Shown piece after piece: positions 54,562-62,993 of a stretch of 64,000 nucleotides of DNA. The DNA comes from Methanolobus tindarius DSM 2278 (GTDB lineage Archaea; Halobacteriota; Methanosarcinia; Methanosarcinales; Methanosarcinaceae). The number at the start of each line of letters is the position of its first letter. Position 1 is the stretch's first letter. Position numbers and translations under genes: made by a program. Under the pieces are notes generated by a model. That model was not told the DNA's origin, searched no databases, and worked only from the letters and a program-made list of their open reading frames with translations. The stretch spans positions 780,879 through 844,878 of the forward strand of contig NZ_AZAJ01000001.1 in NCBI RefSeq assembly GCF_000504205.1, read 5' to 3'.

Positions 54562-55521
54562 ATGGAACTTTTAAGTCAATATTTGCATGACTGCAAGGTC
54601 AGGGGTAGGACTTGCCGCACTATTGAGAGCTATAAAAGTAGTGTCAAAGAATTCCTGGAATATTTTGAGGATCCTATTTCCCTGGACAAACACGACATAG
54701 TATTATATCTGGAGTACCTGCAGGAAAAAGGAAAGAAACCAAGCACTATCCAGAGGGACTTTTCAGCCATTTCCGGATTTTATGAATATTTGATTTTTGT
54801 TGATCTGGCAACAGCAAACCCTATTCCACAGATTAGAGCTCGCTATCTTGATCAAAGTTATGAACCGGACAGAAGATTCATTCCGGAACTTCAGGACCTG
54901 AGAGCCATTATCCGAGCCATGGAGAACGACCAGGACGAAACAATAATGGAGCAGGCAATGATTTGCACCCTGGCAAAGACTGCCTCCAGGAGAGGAGAAT
55001 ACATGGAGCTCAAAGTGGATGACATTGACATGTCTAGGAATGAGATCTACTGGAGCAGGAAAAAGAAAAGAAAAGTACGCCTGGGATTCATTGATGATGA
55101 ACTACACGATATCCTGGAAAGATATTTCGAATGGAGAGCCCCAAGAGCAAAGACTGATTACCTCTGGATCTCCAAGCGCGGAGGAAGGATCCATAAAGAT
55201 TATACTAACGATATCCTGCAACATTACGCTACACCCCTGGGCTTGCATCAGCCTGGAGGACCACTGCACAAGCGTTTAACCTGCCATTGTCTCAGAGGAT
55301 TTGCCACCACTCAACTGGAAAGATCCGGAATGAAAGAGCTATACATCCACTGGCTCAGAGGTGACAGTATGAAAAAGGATGCAATGAGGCAACATTACAT
55401 AAACTTCGATCCGGAGATCATTCGCCAGGAATATCTGCAACACGTTCCAAAAATCACATATTTTTATTCAAAATATAGAGACGCTGATATTAATTGTAAA
55501 TCATATACGGCTATATGTTAA
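54562..55521 (+). CDS. Tyrosine integrase
   Basis: 319 residues. An N-terminal SAM-like core-binding domain (MELLSQYLHDCKVRGRTCRTIESYKSSVKEFLEYF...LQEKGKKPSTIQRDFSAISGFYEYL) precedes a catalytic domain with Arg (TASRRGEYMEL), Lys (RKKKRKVRLGF), HCLR (TCHCLRGFATT), a WLRGDS box where the second His is replaced, and the nucleophile Tyr (MRQHYINFD). It would integrate the element at the adjacent tRNA-Glu. The ~30 residues after the Tyr are unusual in length. Confidence 0.9.
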   Translation: MELLSQYLHDCKVRGRTCRTIESYKSSVKEFLEYFEDPISLDKHDIVLYLEYLQEKGKKPSTIQRDFSAISGFYEYLIFVDLATANPIPQIRARYLDQSYEPDRRFIPELQDLRAIIRAMENDQDETIMEQAMICTLAKTASRRGEYMELKVDDIDMSRNEIYWSRKKKRKVRLGFIDDELHDILERYFEWRAPRAKTDYLWISKRGGRIHKDYTNDILQHYATPLGLHQPGGPLHKRLTCHCLRGFATTQLERSGMKELYIHWLRGDSMKKDAMRQHYINFDPEIIRQEYLQHVPKITYFYSKYRDADINCKSYTAIC

Positions 55522-55576
55522 TATTTAGCAAGTGTTATTACTAATTGCTGTTTTTCTTTTTTAACTAGGTGGTAAG

Positions 55577-56062
55577 ATGTTAAAAGAGGATAGTCAGTTA
55601 TTTGGCACATTGATTGGAGCATTTGCAGGCTATGTTTTCCGCCCATCCGTATATGGACTCAAGCAATTAAATCCATTTGAAATAATTGCATATAGCCTTC
55701 AGGGAAATGGCCAGGCACAAGCAGTAGCATATGCATCAATTACTTACATATTACTAGGAGCTGCTATAGGATGGTTCATAGGATCAGTAGTTGGCAGAAC
55801 ACCTGAAGCAGTTAATAATCTGTATGAAGATAATGATTTACCGCATAATTTGAACCAATCAGAAAATAAAGAAATAAGAATAGGTAAACAATTTGGTTGG
55901 GGAGCTGCATTGTTGAGTTTCATATTTATAGCACACATGGGAATAGGCATAGGAGTATATGTAGCAGGACCAGATAAGGCAGAATATGGCTTAATTGGTG
56001 GGGCACTAGTTGGCATTATTGCAGGCTTATTATTTGCACTTAAAATTAAATCTTCAGACTAG
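55577..56062 (+). CDS. Four-TM membrane protein of the provirus
   Basis: 161 residues, Gly/Ala-rich, with about four TM segments (LFGTLIGAFAGYVF, ITYILLGAAIGWFIGSVVG, FGWGAALLSFIFIAHMGIGIGVYV, GLIGGALVGIIAGLLFALKI). GGTGGTAAG-like ribosome-binding sequence (AGGTGG) precedes the ATG. It is on the plus strand next to the integrase and may be a passenger or superinfection-related gene. No family recognised. Confidence 0.6.
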   Translation: MLKEDSQLFGTLIGAFAGYVFRPSVYGLKQLNPFEIIAYSLQGNGQAQAVAYASITYILLGAAIGWFIGSVVGRTPEAVNNLYEDNDLPHNLNQSENKEIRIGKQFGWGAALLSFIFIAHMGIGIGVYVAGPDKAEYGLIGGALVGIIAGLLFALKIKSSD

Positions 56063-56183
56063 ATCAATAGAATTTATACAATATTTGCCGCTTTGTACAA
56101 CGATATCAAGCACCTGAATAATGTCAGGATATCTCACAGGCCTGAGCTCAGTTGTCAGCTGCAGAGTGACACAAAAAGGACAA

Positions 56184-56501
56184 TTAAGCTAGCAGCCCCT
56201 TCTCCCTCAGCAATATCCTTGCACCAGTGTTCAGGATTGTAGAGACGTTCATATTATTGTCCTGGATGGTTGTGAGGACCTCCGGATCCAGGAGGAGACA
56301 AGGATCTGCTTTTACTGCAATGGCGGGGAAATATCCCTGTCCAACCAGTACCTTTTCAATACCGATATTTGCAATATCTGAAGGGTTAAGAGCATTTTTC
56401 CTTATGATGTTGGCCAGTTCAGCCTCCAGACGTACCTCCATCCTAACCCGATTTTTAGGCTCAATACATGATAATCTACGCATTACAAGAGAAGATGCCA
56501 T
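56184..56501 (-). CDS. Tandem RHH-like regulator of the provirus
   Basis: 105 residues with two RHH-like units: RMEVRLEAELANIIRKNALNPSDIANIGIEKVL and CLLLDPEVLTTIQDNNMNVSTILNTGARILL, which share the N-x-x-x-I-x-N-x-G pattern. This arrangement resembles that of the tandem RHH protein at 13169-13501. It lies downstream of the ATPase gene and before the convergent membrane-protein gene. Probably a DNA-binding repressor; targets may include the repeats near 62390-62504. Confidence 0.55.
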   Translation of the reverse strand: MASSLVMRRLSCIEPKNRVRMEVRLEAELANIIRKNALNPSDIANIGIEKVLVGQGYFPAIAVKADPCLLLDPEVLTTIQDNNMNVSTILNTGARILLREKGLLA

Positions 56502-56560
56502 TTTTTAACACCAGATATATAGAGCTAATTAGTAGTATATATAAATTTCACTTTTATGTA

Positions 56561-57514
56561 TCAGTTTGTTGCTTCTACTGATTCCTTGCCAGCTCTCATT
56601 AGGTCATTTAAGAGCATGTCCTTGATTGACTGTAAATCATCCCTGTTGACCTCTTTTTTCTGCTTGATAAATGGAGAATTCTGTGGTGTAATTTTTCCGC
56701 TGTAATAGATAGATCCATGTTGCCATCCTTCACCATAGTAGGGTATTTCCATAATGTCAGTGAAAACCTTGTCAGGAAATGCAATAATAGCCTCGTTGTT
56801 TTCCAGTGTCTCGAATTTCTTATTATACCTGGATAACCTTGGCTGTTCTGAGGAAGTGAATGAGCCTCCCCTGTTAATCATGAACCAATTGAAAGAAGAT
56901 CTAACACCTTTGCGGAGCTTAGTCCATCCATGAGTACTTGCAACAAAGCGAACCCTAAGAGATCTTAAAGTCTCTATGTTGTACTGTATCTCAGCACCAA
57001 AGGCAGCGTGTTTGGAGTCATAGGCCTGTCCCTTTCCGGGTGCAACTCTGTGGAACTCGTCATAAAAGATCGAAAGAGGGACAGGTAAATGGTGATCGTG
57101 TGCCAGGTCAATAAGCTTGGAGAATATGCTTGTAACTACCGGAGTAAAGTACTGAGGCTTGCGGATGAAAGGCTCTATGCAGAGCACGTTGATCTTTCCA
57201 CGTTCCAGGGATCTCCACACATCTGCAGGATCTGTGAACCAGGTCTTTGTATATTCCACTGAATCGGATGTAATGTCAATATCCATTCCTTCAGGTAGGA
57301 GAATATGCAACGGTCCGAACTGGCCAACCAGGAGAAGCTCATTAGACTTTCCGGCATCGTTCCAGAGAATAGTCTCCTCCGGAGCTCCGGACCTGAGAGC
57401 ATCCAGGATCCAGATGAGGTCCTGAGTCTTCCCGGATCCAGTGATTCCCAGGTTAAGCAGGTGCTCTCCTGGTCGCTGGATAAATTCCCTCTTGAAACGA
57501 TCCTGCCAGCTCAC
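56561..57514 (-). CDS. Zot/pI-like or FtsK-HerA-like assembly ATPase
   Basis: 317 residues from GTG 57514. Walker A GITGSGKT is at residues 23-30, and a Walker B-like LSIFYDEFHRVAP lies near 148. The Phe-Tyr-Asp-Glu-Phe-His arrangement and VRFVASTHGWTKLRKGVRSSFNWFMINR (sensor-like) recall Zot-type and HerA-type ATPases. There is no TM segment here, but a 52-residue TM protein is encoded immediately upstream and overlaps by 4 nt. In inoviruses pI has one TM and powers extrusion, so the function may be split over two chains. Confidence 0.65.
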   Translation of the reverse strand: MSWQDRFKREFIQRPGEHLLNLGITGSGKTQDLIWILDALRSGAPEETILWNDAGKSNELLLVGQFGPLHILLPEGMDIDITSDSVEYTKTWFTDPADVWRSLERGKINVLCIEPFIRKPQYFTPVVTSIFSKLIDLAHDHHLPVPLSIFYDEFHRVAPGKGQAYDSKHAAFGAEIQYNIETLRSLRVRFVASTHGWTKLRKGVRSSFNWFMINRGGSFTSSEQPRLSRYNKKFETLENNEAIIAFPDKVFTDIMEIPYYGEGWQHGSIYYSGKITPQNSPFIKQKKEVNRDDLQSIKDMLLNDLMRAGKESVEATN

Positions 57515-57669
57515 TCCAGGCTCTCCATGATTTTGCTTAGCTTCTTTTTCAGGCCGTCACGGTTGTATTTCAACTCACCAATGAACATGCCAACGAACAT
57601 GCAAGTAAGACCTACAACAAAGCAGGCTTTCTGGTAGTCCAGCCAGGTGATCATTATGTGCTCACTCAT
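57511..57669 (-). CDS. Small single-TM protein coupled to the ATPase
   Basis: A 52-residue ORF starts at ATG 57669, 8 nt inside the end of the upstream 120-residue gene, and its TGA overlaps the GTG of the ATPase. One TM segment (ACFVVGLTCMFVGMFIGEL) is followed by a Lys-rich cytoplasmic tail (KYNRDGLKKKLSK). The two overlaps make it a genuine coupled gene. It may anchor the ATPase to the membrane. Confidence 0.65.
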   Translation of the reverse strand: MSEHIMITWLDYQKACFVVGLTCMFVGMFIGELKYNRDGLKKKLSKIMESLE

Positions 57670-58024
57670 CATTATTTCCCCATTTAGTTGCTTTTACCGT
57701 CATCAGATTACTTGTTGAGACTAGATTTTCCTTGTCTATCAGTTTGATCAGTGCTGTCCTGGTATCGTCAAGGACCTGCTCATAGGCCAGTCTCTTAGCC
57801 ATCACAGTGATATCACGGTCCATAATAGGCTCATAGCCTTCTCTCAGGAGCTTCATGTTTTCCCTTATCGGTTTGAGCAAGTCCTCTTTTTTATCCAGCA
57901 TGGCCTCTACATCAGAGAAAATAATAGCTATCAGGTTGGTCCTCTGGTAAAGAGATCCGTTTGAATTGTAGATCAGAGACATAAGAGCCTCTGACAGATG
58001 AAAAGAAAGAGCTGATTTGGCCAT
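57662..58024 (-). CDS. Helical provirus protein of unknown function (120 aa)
   Basis: A soluble, helical 120-residue protein (SALSFHLSEALMSLIYNSNGSLYQRTNLIAIIFSDVEAMLDKKEDLLKPIRENMKLL). No signal or TM segment. It lies 4 nt after the 131-residue gene and overlaps the small TM gene, so it is part of the morphogenesis operon. It may be an assembly or regulatory factor. No family recognised. Confidence 0.55.
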   Translation of the reverse strand: MAKSALSFHLSEALMSLIYNSNGSLYQRTNLIAIIFSDVEAMLDKKEDLLKPIRENMKLLREGYEPIMDRDITVMAKRLAYEQVLDDTRTALIKLIDKENLVSTSNLMTVKATKWGNNDE

Positions 58025-58028
58025 AATA

Positions 58029-58424
58029 TCACTGGTTCCTATTTCTCCTCAACTTATCCCATACGCTTTTTTTAGGCTGCTGAGGGCTGGCCATTTGTAT
58101 CTGCTCTTTGTCAGTGTCGTGTGGATTGATTATGTATGTAGGCCTTCGAGCATGGCACTCGACAAACTCCTGTCGACCCATACGATCCCTGGACCTGCTA
58201 AGGCCTCCATAGTTATCCAGGAAAGACATTGTTTGAGGCAAAGGCAGGACATTCTCATGAAAAGATCTATACATGGCCATGACGATTATCTGCTGCTCTG
58301 ACAGGTCCAGCATTGAGTCAGAATCATCTGTGATGAGCTTTGATATCTCCTGGTTCTTCTGAGCCTCGCTGGAGTAATTGCTGGCTGTTGTTTTGAGTAA
58401 TTCCTTTGCTGTCTCAGAGTCCAT
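58029..58424 (-). CDS. Soluble provirus protein of unknown function (131 aa)
   Basis: 131 residues, hydrophilic, with a helical N-terminus (ETAKELLKTTASNYSSEAQKNQEISKLI) and a basic Pro/Gln C-terminus (QQPKKSVWDKLRRNRNQ). There is no signal or TM segment. It lies 9 nt downstream of the TM-tailed 145-residue gene in the minus-strand operon. Unknown function. Confidence 0.5.
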   Translation of the reverse strand: MDSETAKELLKTTASNYSSEAQKNQEISKLITDDSDSMLDLSEQQIIVMAMYRSFHENVLPLPQTMSFLDNYGGLSRSRDRMGRQEFVECHARRPTYIINPHDTDKEQIQMASPQQPKKSVWDKLRRNRNQ

Positions 58425-58433
58425 ATGTTCACC

Positions 58434-58871
58434 TCAGAAAAAGAGCCCTGTAAAGAATCCAACACCTATTCCGATAAAGAAAGCAAGTCCCAGAGTACGC
58501 CTGTCAGGTTTCAGTGTGTAGGCTCTTTGCATCATTGTGGTGTCCAGGATAGCAGCTATCTTCCTGGGACTTGTCTTCATGGTCAGGAGAGAGACTTCCT
58601 GCTTGTTCTCTCCCTCACCTACCTCCTCCTTCTCGTCAGATCTTATCAGCTTTACAGAGGTCCCCTTTGCACCATCAATGAGATAGACGTTCTGTGTCTT
58701 TTTTCCGTTGATTGTCAGCGTAATTGTTGACTCAGGAAGAGCATATTCCTTATTCACTTTAGGATCCTTGCCGACCTCATCATCTATGTTGATTGTCTGC
58801 AGGTCAATACCATCAAGCCCAGGTCTTATAATGAGGGCTTTTGCATTCTCTTTTTTGTCTTTTCTTCCCAT
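58434..58871 (-). CDS. C-terminally membrane-anchored provirus protein (145 aa)
   Basis: 145 residues. A charged cytosolic region of ~120 residues with beta-like segments (STITLTINGKKTQNVYLIDGAKGTSVKLI) ends in one TM helix at the very C-terminus (LGLAFFIGIGVGFFTGLFF). It has no signal peptide, so the bulk stays in the cytoplasm. It follows the multi-TM protein gene by 9 nt. It could be part of the membrane assembly platform. Confidence 0.55.
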   Translation of the reverse strand: MGRKDKKENAKALIIRPGLDGIDLQTINIDDEVGKDPKVNKEYALPESTITLTINGKKTQNVYLIDGAKGTSVKLIRSDEKEEVGEGENKQEVSLLTMKTSPRKIAAILDTTMMQRAYTLKPDRRTLGLAFFIGIGVGFFTGLFF

Positions 58872-58880
58872 ACTATAACC

Positions 58881-59873
58881 TCACAGTGGTTTGATTGCCC
58901 CCACAATATCCGCAACCATTTGTACAATCTTTACAAGTAATTCGATGGTGCGTATTGCAAAATTATAAAAGAACTCTATCACAGCTTTGTGCATTGAAAT
59001 GTAAGTCTCTGCCATATCCCAGATGCTGCTTTTCTTGTCTGTTTTTAGTATAGTTGCAGCCAGAATCAGAAACTCTATTGTCAGGATAGTTGTTTCCGGA
59101 TACTCGATGAAAAGCAGGTCCAGATAAAAAAACACCTCTCCAATAATGAATGCACTCATTTCCAGAGCTGATGCCAGGTAAGGCCCCACTCCTGGAATCA
59201 TTTCAACGAATGCTAGGATAGAGTCCCAGGCCCAATCAAAAAAGAGCTCTGTACTCCCGGAAATCATTTCCAAAATAGATTCGTCTATTTGTCCTTGAAA
59301 TTCAGCAGGAGTTACATAGATAATTTCAGCATCAAAATCCTGATTACATGTTATTTTAGCATTGCTATAAGCTAATCTTGTATAAGTTAAGTCCGTAGAA
59401 TTAAGTAATTCTCCCATGTCACTGTCTGAACTTACAGGATTTGTAAAAGAAGCCACAAGTGGCAAAATACCCACATAAACATCAACATCAAGACCTACAA
59501 AATCAACATTGTCCAGCCAGTATGTAAAATACTGAATTTTTACATCTGTATCAGTTGCATATGGCTGTAAACTTTTGAGAGTGGTTGTTTCAATGTTTCC
59601 GTTTGGATCCTTCAAAGAGATGTCATAGTACCACCATCCCCAAGATTTAGTGCAATTTACCATTAATATATAAGTTTCACCAAAAGAATCCAGTTCAGCA
59701 GTACAATTAAAATCTGGTTTGATATTGTCAATGTAAACATTGCTAATAACATAACCATCAGCAACTTCATAATTAAGGTACTGCGTATTGTCCTTTGTGA
59801 AAGACTCTGTTGCTACAGCTACTGATGTGAAACACAACAAAAGGAAACAAAGAGCTAAGATCCTAATCTTCAT
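58881..59873 (-). CDS. Secreted multi-TM protein, pVI-like position
   Basis: 330 residues. A signal peptide (ILALCFLLLCFTSVAVATE) leads a ~190-residue extracytoplasmic beta-rich domain with Cys and NxT/S sites. At least three hydrophobic segments follow (DSILAFVEMIPGVGPYLASALEMSAFIIGEVFFYLDLLF, TILTIEFLILAATIL, AIRTIELLVKIVQMVADIVGAI). In filamentous phages pVI, a hydrophobic minor coat protein, follows pIII; this gene follows the adhesin-like gene and overlaps its end by 4 nt. Homology to pVI itself cannot be judged by eye. Confidence 0.55.
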   Translation of the reverse strand: MKIRILALCFLLLCFTSVAVATESFTKDNTQYLNYEVADGYVISNVYIDNIKPDFNCTAELDSFGETYILMVNCTKSWGWWYYDISLKDPNGNIETTTLKSLQPYATDTDVKIQYFTYWLDNVDFVGLDVDVYVGILPLVASFTNPVSSDSDMGELLNSTDLTYTRLAYSNAKITCNQDFDAEIIYVTPAEFQGQIDESILEMISGSTELFFDWAWDSILAFVEMIPGVGPYLASALEMSAFIIGEVFFYLDLLFIEYPETTILTIEFLILAATILKTDKKSSIWDMAETYISMHKAVIEFFYNFAIRTIELLVKIVQMVADIVGAIKPL

Positions 59874-61618
59874 TTTGAACCTTTTTTAATTGCTGCCATG
59901 AATACGATTATCATAAGGACGGTGAACATTCCCGGAATAGAAGCCTCAGCTTGCTCTAGTGTTCCTCTCGCTGCCGCTCTTCCTGGCCTGTATTCATCGT
60001 CTGAGCTGCTGGAGCTATCGTCATCTTCATCGTTAGAGATTCCACCGGATGAGCCGCTATCATCCTCTTCCTCTTCGCCCTCAGATGTACCATCTACCAT
60101 AACAATTGCATAGGTGTTTGAGGAAGAGGAAAAAGTAAGAGAACCGTAATGATTTTCGTAATAGGTAGCAGTTGCTTTGACGGTGTATGTTTCTCCCTCT
60201 ACCATGTTGGAAATTGTCCAGGAGCCACTACTGGAGGATACTGCTGTTTTTGTACTGGTTCCATCGGAGACTGTAATTTGTGCGCCTGAAATCGCACCTC
60301 CTACAACATTGGCAATAGTACCATGCAATGTCGTGGATGCAGTAGGATCTGGCTGCAAATATGGATCATAGCTATAAGAAGTCCCTGAGAAAGTGAAGTC
60401 ATCTACTGTTTTAGTTATGTAGTTGGTTTTTGATATTTCTATATCCCATGTTCCCTTATCTATTGTGAGGCTATAATCTCCGAAGGAATCAGTGAGAGTT
60501 GTCCAGGAACCCACTGTGACCAGAGCACCCTCAATTACTGCCTCTGTGTCAGAATCCCTCACACGTCCGTGTATAGTTGTTTTTTCCGTGGGCTCGTTCT
60601 CAGTGTAAGCATAATCATAACTTAGCTGGTTGCCTTCACTGTCATAGGCCCTTACATAGAAAAGTTCACCGTATGGACCATTAGAAGGGAGTTGGTATCC
60701 TGCAGTACCGTTTCCAGATAATCCGCTATATTGCTGGAAATATGTAGCTCCGTCTGCTGTGGGGCCAGAGTGAAACTGCACATATGAACCAGATGGCATA
60801 TTGTAATAGCCAAAAGTCATATTTTCATCACGATCATAGAGGTACTTGTCAAAAACAACGGATGCATCCTCTGAGGTCATCTGCATTGTTGCATTTCCAA
60901 TTTCAACAGGATTATACAGGACACTAACACGAGTCATTAATTCGGCTCTGAATTGTCTTGATTCATATGCAGGAACAACATATTGTATTGAGCCTGAATC
61001 ACTATATACCATTCTTCGCTCTTCCAGCTCCCACACTGTGCTAGTAGGGTTGTAAGACCTAATATCTATGAAGTTTTCACTGCTGGCACTGTAAGAAGGA
61101 TAGTTATAGGTAATGTTTGCAATATCACTAGCTAAATATGATGATTGACTCCACATAATCGGAGGAGCTTCTTCTGCAATAACTGACACATCATCGAAAC
61201 AAAAATAATTATTTCCAGACATAGAATATGAATGATATTTTATCGTGTGTGTGCCTGCGCTTAAAGTCCTAGAATAAAAGTGCCATATCTCATCATTAGT
61301 AAAATCACTATAAGTAGTTCCATCTATATCAAGCCAGTCGTTTGCATTTGCACATTTATAATAAAACGTTAGTTGGGATTCAGTGGGAACCATGATAGTT
61401 TGGTACATTTCATCCCCAGGAGTGTCTAAAATAAATCCATAAGAACCTGAATAACGACCCCATGGCCCAGAGTATACTAAGTATCCTACTGAATCAGTAA
61501 CCGTCCATCCGGACGTATCCCCTGTTTCAGCATCACCATTAGTAATTAGTTCTGTCCCTGCACTTGCAGGCAATACCAGCAAGCAGAAGCACAACGCCAT
61601 TAATATTAATTTTCTCAT
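59870..61618 (-). CDS. Large modular adhesin-like anchored protein, pIII-like position
   Basis: 582 residues from ATG 61618 with GAGGT upstream; the longer frame adds a non-secretory N-terminus. Signal: LILMALCFCLLVLPASA. Next comes a jelly-roll/CBM-like domain (ELITNGDAETGDTSGWTV...FCFDDVSV), then a beta-rich middle. Two carboxypeptidase-regulatory-like modules follow (TTIHGRVRDSDTEAVIEGALVTVGS and TTLHGTIANVVGGAISGAQITVSDG), then an acidic Ser linker and a C-terminal TM (IPGMFTVLMIIVFMAAIKKGSK). It is probably the host-attachment protein displayed on the particle and held by its C-terminal helix, as pIII is. Confidence 0.65.
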   Translation of the reverse strand: MRKLILMALCFCLLVLPASAGTELITNGDAETGDTSGWTVTDSVGYLVYSGPWGRYSGSYGFILDTPGDEMYQTIMVPTESQLTFYYKCANANDWLDIDGTTYSDFTNDEIWHFYSRTLSAGTHTIKYHSYSMSGNNYFCFDDVSVIAEEAPPIMWSQSSYLASDIANITYNYPSYSASSENFIDIRSYNPTSTVWELEERRMVYSDSGSIQYVVPAYESRQFRAELMTRVSVLYNPVEIGNATMQMTSEDASVVFDKYLYDRDENMTFGYYNMPSGSYVQFHSGPTADGATYFQQYSGLSGNGTAGYQLPSNGPYGELFYVRAYDSEGNQLSYDYAYTENEPTEKTTIHGRVRDSDTEAVIEGALVTVGSWTTLTDSFGDYSLTIDKGTWDIEISKTNYITKTVDDFTFSGTSYSYDPYLQPDPTASTTLHGTIANVVGGAISGAQITVSDGTSTKTAVSSSSGSWTISNMVEGETYTVKATATYYENHYGSLTFSSSSNTYAIVMVDGTSEGEEEEDDSGSSGGISNDEDDDSSSSSDDEYRPGRAAARGTLEQAEASIPGMFTVLMIIVFMAAIKKGSK

Positions 61619-61620
61619 TT

Positions 61621-61986
61621 TCACAACCTCTTGTACACAACATACACACCGCCAAACACAGCCACAAACCAGAGCAGATACGAGAGCATCGTAGGCATCT
61701 GGAGTTTCATTAGTTCCAGTGCATTCATTGGATTCTGGAACCATACGTCCTCAGTTGGTCGTATGATGAACACATAGTCTGAACTGGTGTCAAGTTGCAA
61801 TGATCCTGTACTGTTTGTTTGAGCTACCAGGACAGCTCCTCCGGCTGTTGGCTGGTAAACTTCAATGTCAATGTTTCTGCCTAACTGAAGATCTGAAAAA
61901 GAAATGCTGATGTTGTCTGCAGCTGCAGAGGGAATCAAGAGGGTAACAGCCAGAGTGAAGATCAAAAAGGTGGTGTACTTTTTCGT
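61621..61986 (-). CDS. Small secreted protein with C-terminal TM, apparent ACG start
   Basis: About 121 residues. The strong Shine-Dalgarno AAGGAGAGGG is followed at normal distance by ACG (61986-61984) and then AAAAAG, giving KKYTTFLIFTLAVTLLIPSAAA, a complete signal peptide. The only in-frame canonical start is TTG 61965, which would remove the basic n-region. The mature part is a ~65-residue beta domain with a C-terminal TM and basic tail (LLWFVAVFGGVYVVYKRL). It lies between the coat-like and adhesin-like genes, the place of minor coat genes in inoviruses. Confidence 0.55.
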   Translation of the reverse strand, partial: TKKYTTFLIFTLAVTLLIPSAAADNISISFSDLQLGRNIDIEVYQPTAGGAVLVAQTNSTGSLQLDTSSDYVFIIRPTEDVWFQNPMNALELMKLQMPTMLSYLLWFVAVFGGVYVVYKRL

Positions 61987-62004
61987 GTTACCCTCTCCTT
62001 AATT

Positions 62005-62343
62005 TTACCTTTTGAACACCTTGAATGCGCTGGAGATCCCATCCAGGATACTGTCAAACAATCCAGTGGTAAATCCTACTACAGATAGTATCAATATGAT
62101 TGGGACTGCTGCCATGATAAGGTCACCAAATGATGGCATGACACCAGTTACACCGTTAACAAGATCTATCATTTCTGTCCAATTGATGGTGGCTGCTGAG
62201 GCACTACCTACAAGGCATGTTGCCATGACCATGCAGGTTCCTACCCACAGCAAGGCTCTACTCTTCCACGTTGCATTCTGTTTCTTGTCTGTTCCGCCTT
62301 TAACAAGCGCAACACCATTAGCATTTTGATTTGCTTTTGCCAT
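62005..62343 (-). CDS. Candidate major coat protein precursor (pVIII-like)
   Basis: 112 residues from ATG 62343. A basic Asn/Lys-rich N-region and hydrophobic core (LLWVGTCMVMATCLVG) end in SASAA, a good signal peptidase site. The mature ~61 residues start TINWTEMIDLVNG (acidic, amphipathic), continue with a hydrophobic core (LIMAAVPIILILSVVGF) and end in a basic tail (SSAFKVFKR). That is the layout of filamentous-phage pVIII. A fusellovirus-type coat is an alternative. A TATA box ~20 nt upstream implies a leaderless mRNA. Confidence 0.6.
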   Translation of the reverse strand: MAKANQNANGVALVKGGTDKKQNATWKSRALLWVGTCMVMATCLVGSASAATINWTEMIDLVNGVTGVMPSFGDLIMAAVPIILILSVVGFTTGLFDSILDGISSAFKVFKR

Positions 62344-62355
62344 AGTAATCAAATT

Positions 62356-62504
62356 AGGACTTTTATAGGCATTTTATTTATACAGTGTAGAAAGTACCAG
62401 TTTTAACGGTTATTGACAAGATAAGCAAATATTATAATAAATACTCAAAAGAAAGTACCAGTTATACCGGTGAATAGTCAATGATACATTAGTATGTACA
62501 TACT
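62356..62504 (-). promoter_or_regulatory. Coat-operon promoter with direct repeats and palindrome
   Basis: On the minus strand TATAAAAG (about 62361-62368) lies ~20 nt before the coat ATG. Upstream of it a 13-nt block, GAAAGTACCAGTT, occurs twice in direct orientation (62390 and 62451, 61 nt apart), each followed by a CGGT and a GA(C/T)AA-like stretch. A perfect 14-bp palindrome AGTATGTACATACT is at 62491-62504. These look like binding sites for a regulator of the coat operon. Iterons of a replication origin are an alternative. Confidence 0.55.
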
Positions 62505-62567
62505 TACACCGAAAATAATTAAATCCAGAGAAAAACGATAGCAGTAAAAAGAAAGAGTGTATTTTGT

Positions 62568-62700
62568 TCTCCTGGCCTGGACCCCTGGCGCCCTCCGGAT
62601 CTGACTAGGTGGTTTGTTTGGATTCCTGGGAGATCTCTGCAGGATCTGCAGCTCAGGTCAAATGGATGCAGGAGAGTGGCGGGGAGATATCAGGACACCA
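62568..62700. other. GC-rich hairpin-prone gene-free stretch
   Basis: In the ~640-nt gap without a supported gene between the coat-like gene and the two genes at the right end, this ~130-nt part is markedly GC-rich. It contains CTGCAG-GAT-CTGCAG and other self-complementary elements. In filamentous phages the intergenic region holds the replication origin and packaging hairpin. That role is a hypothesis here. The rest of the gap (to 62993) is AT-rich with no ORF I would support. Confidence 0.4.
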
Positions 62701-62993
62701 TAAATGAGATGACGATCTTTTTCCTGGTTGGACTACGTAGACAAATAGTAATTGGTGCTGGCTGAGGATATTGTTTTTATCCACGCCGGTTTCCATAATT
62801 TTGGTAAGTACATTTCTTTAGCATTTATTACCATTGTATTATTATATTATGATACATTCTACCCCCAGGCATCTAGTAAATACTTTCTAAAAAAACAAAT
62901 AGTATGTACAAAAAAAAACAAAACCAGAAATATTTTATTATACTGTCAAAAGACACTGAAAAATTAAATTTTAGAATATTCAAGAGACATGTT

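Noticed and set aside
62752..62967. 71-codon plus-strand ORF in the provirus gap
   Set aside because: Composition is AT-rich and low-complexity towards the end, with no Shine-Dalgarno; coding potential is not convincing.
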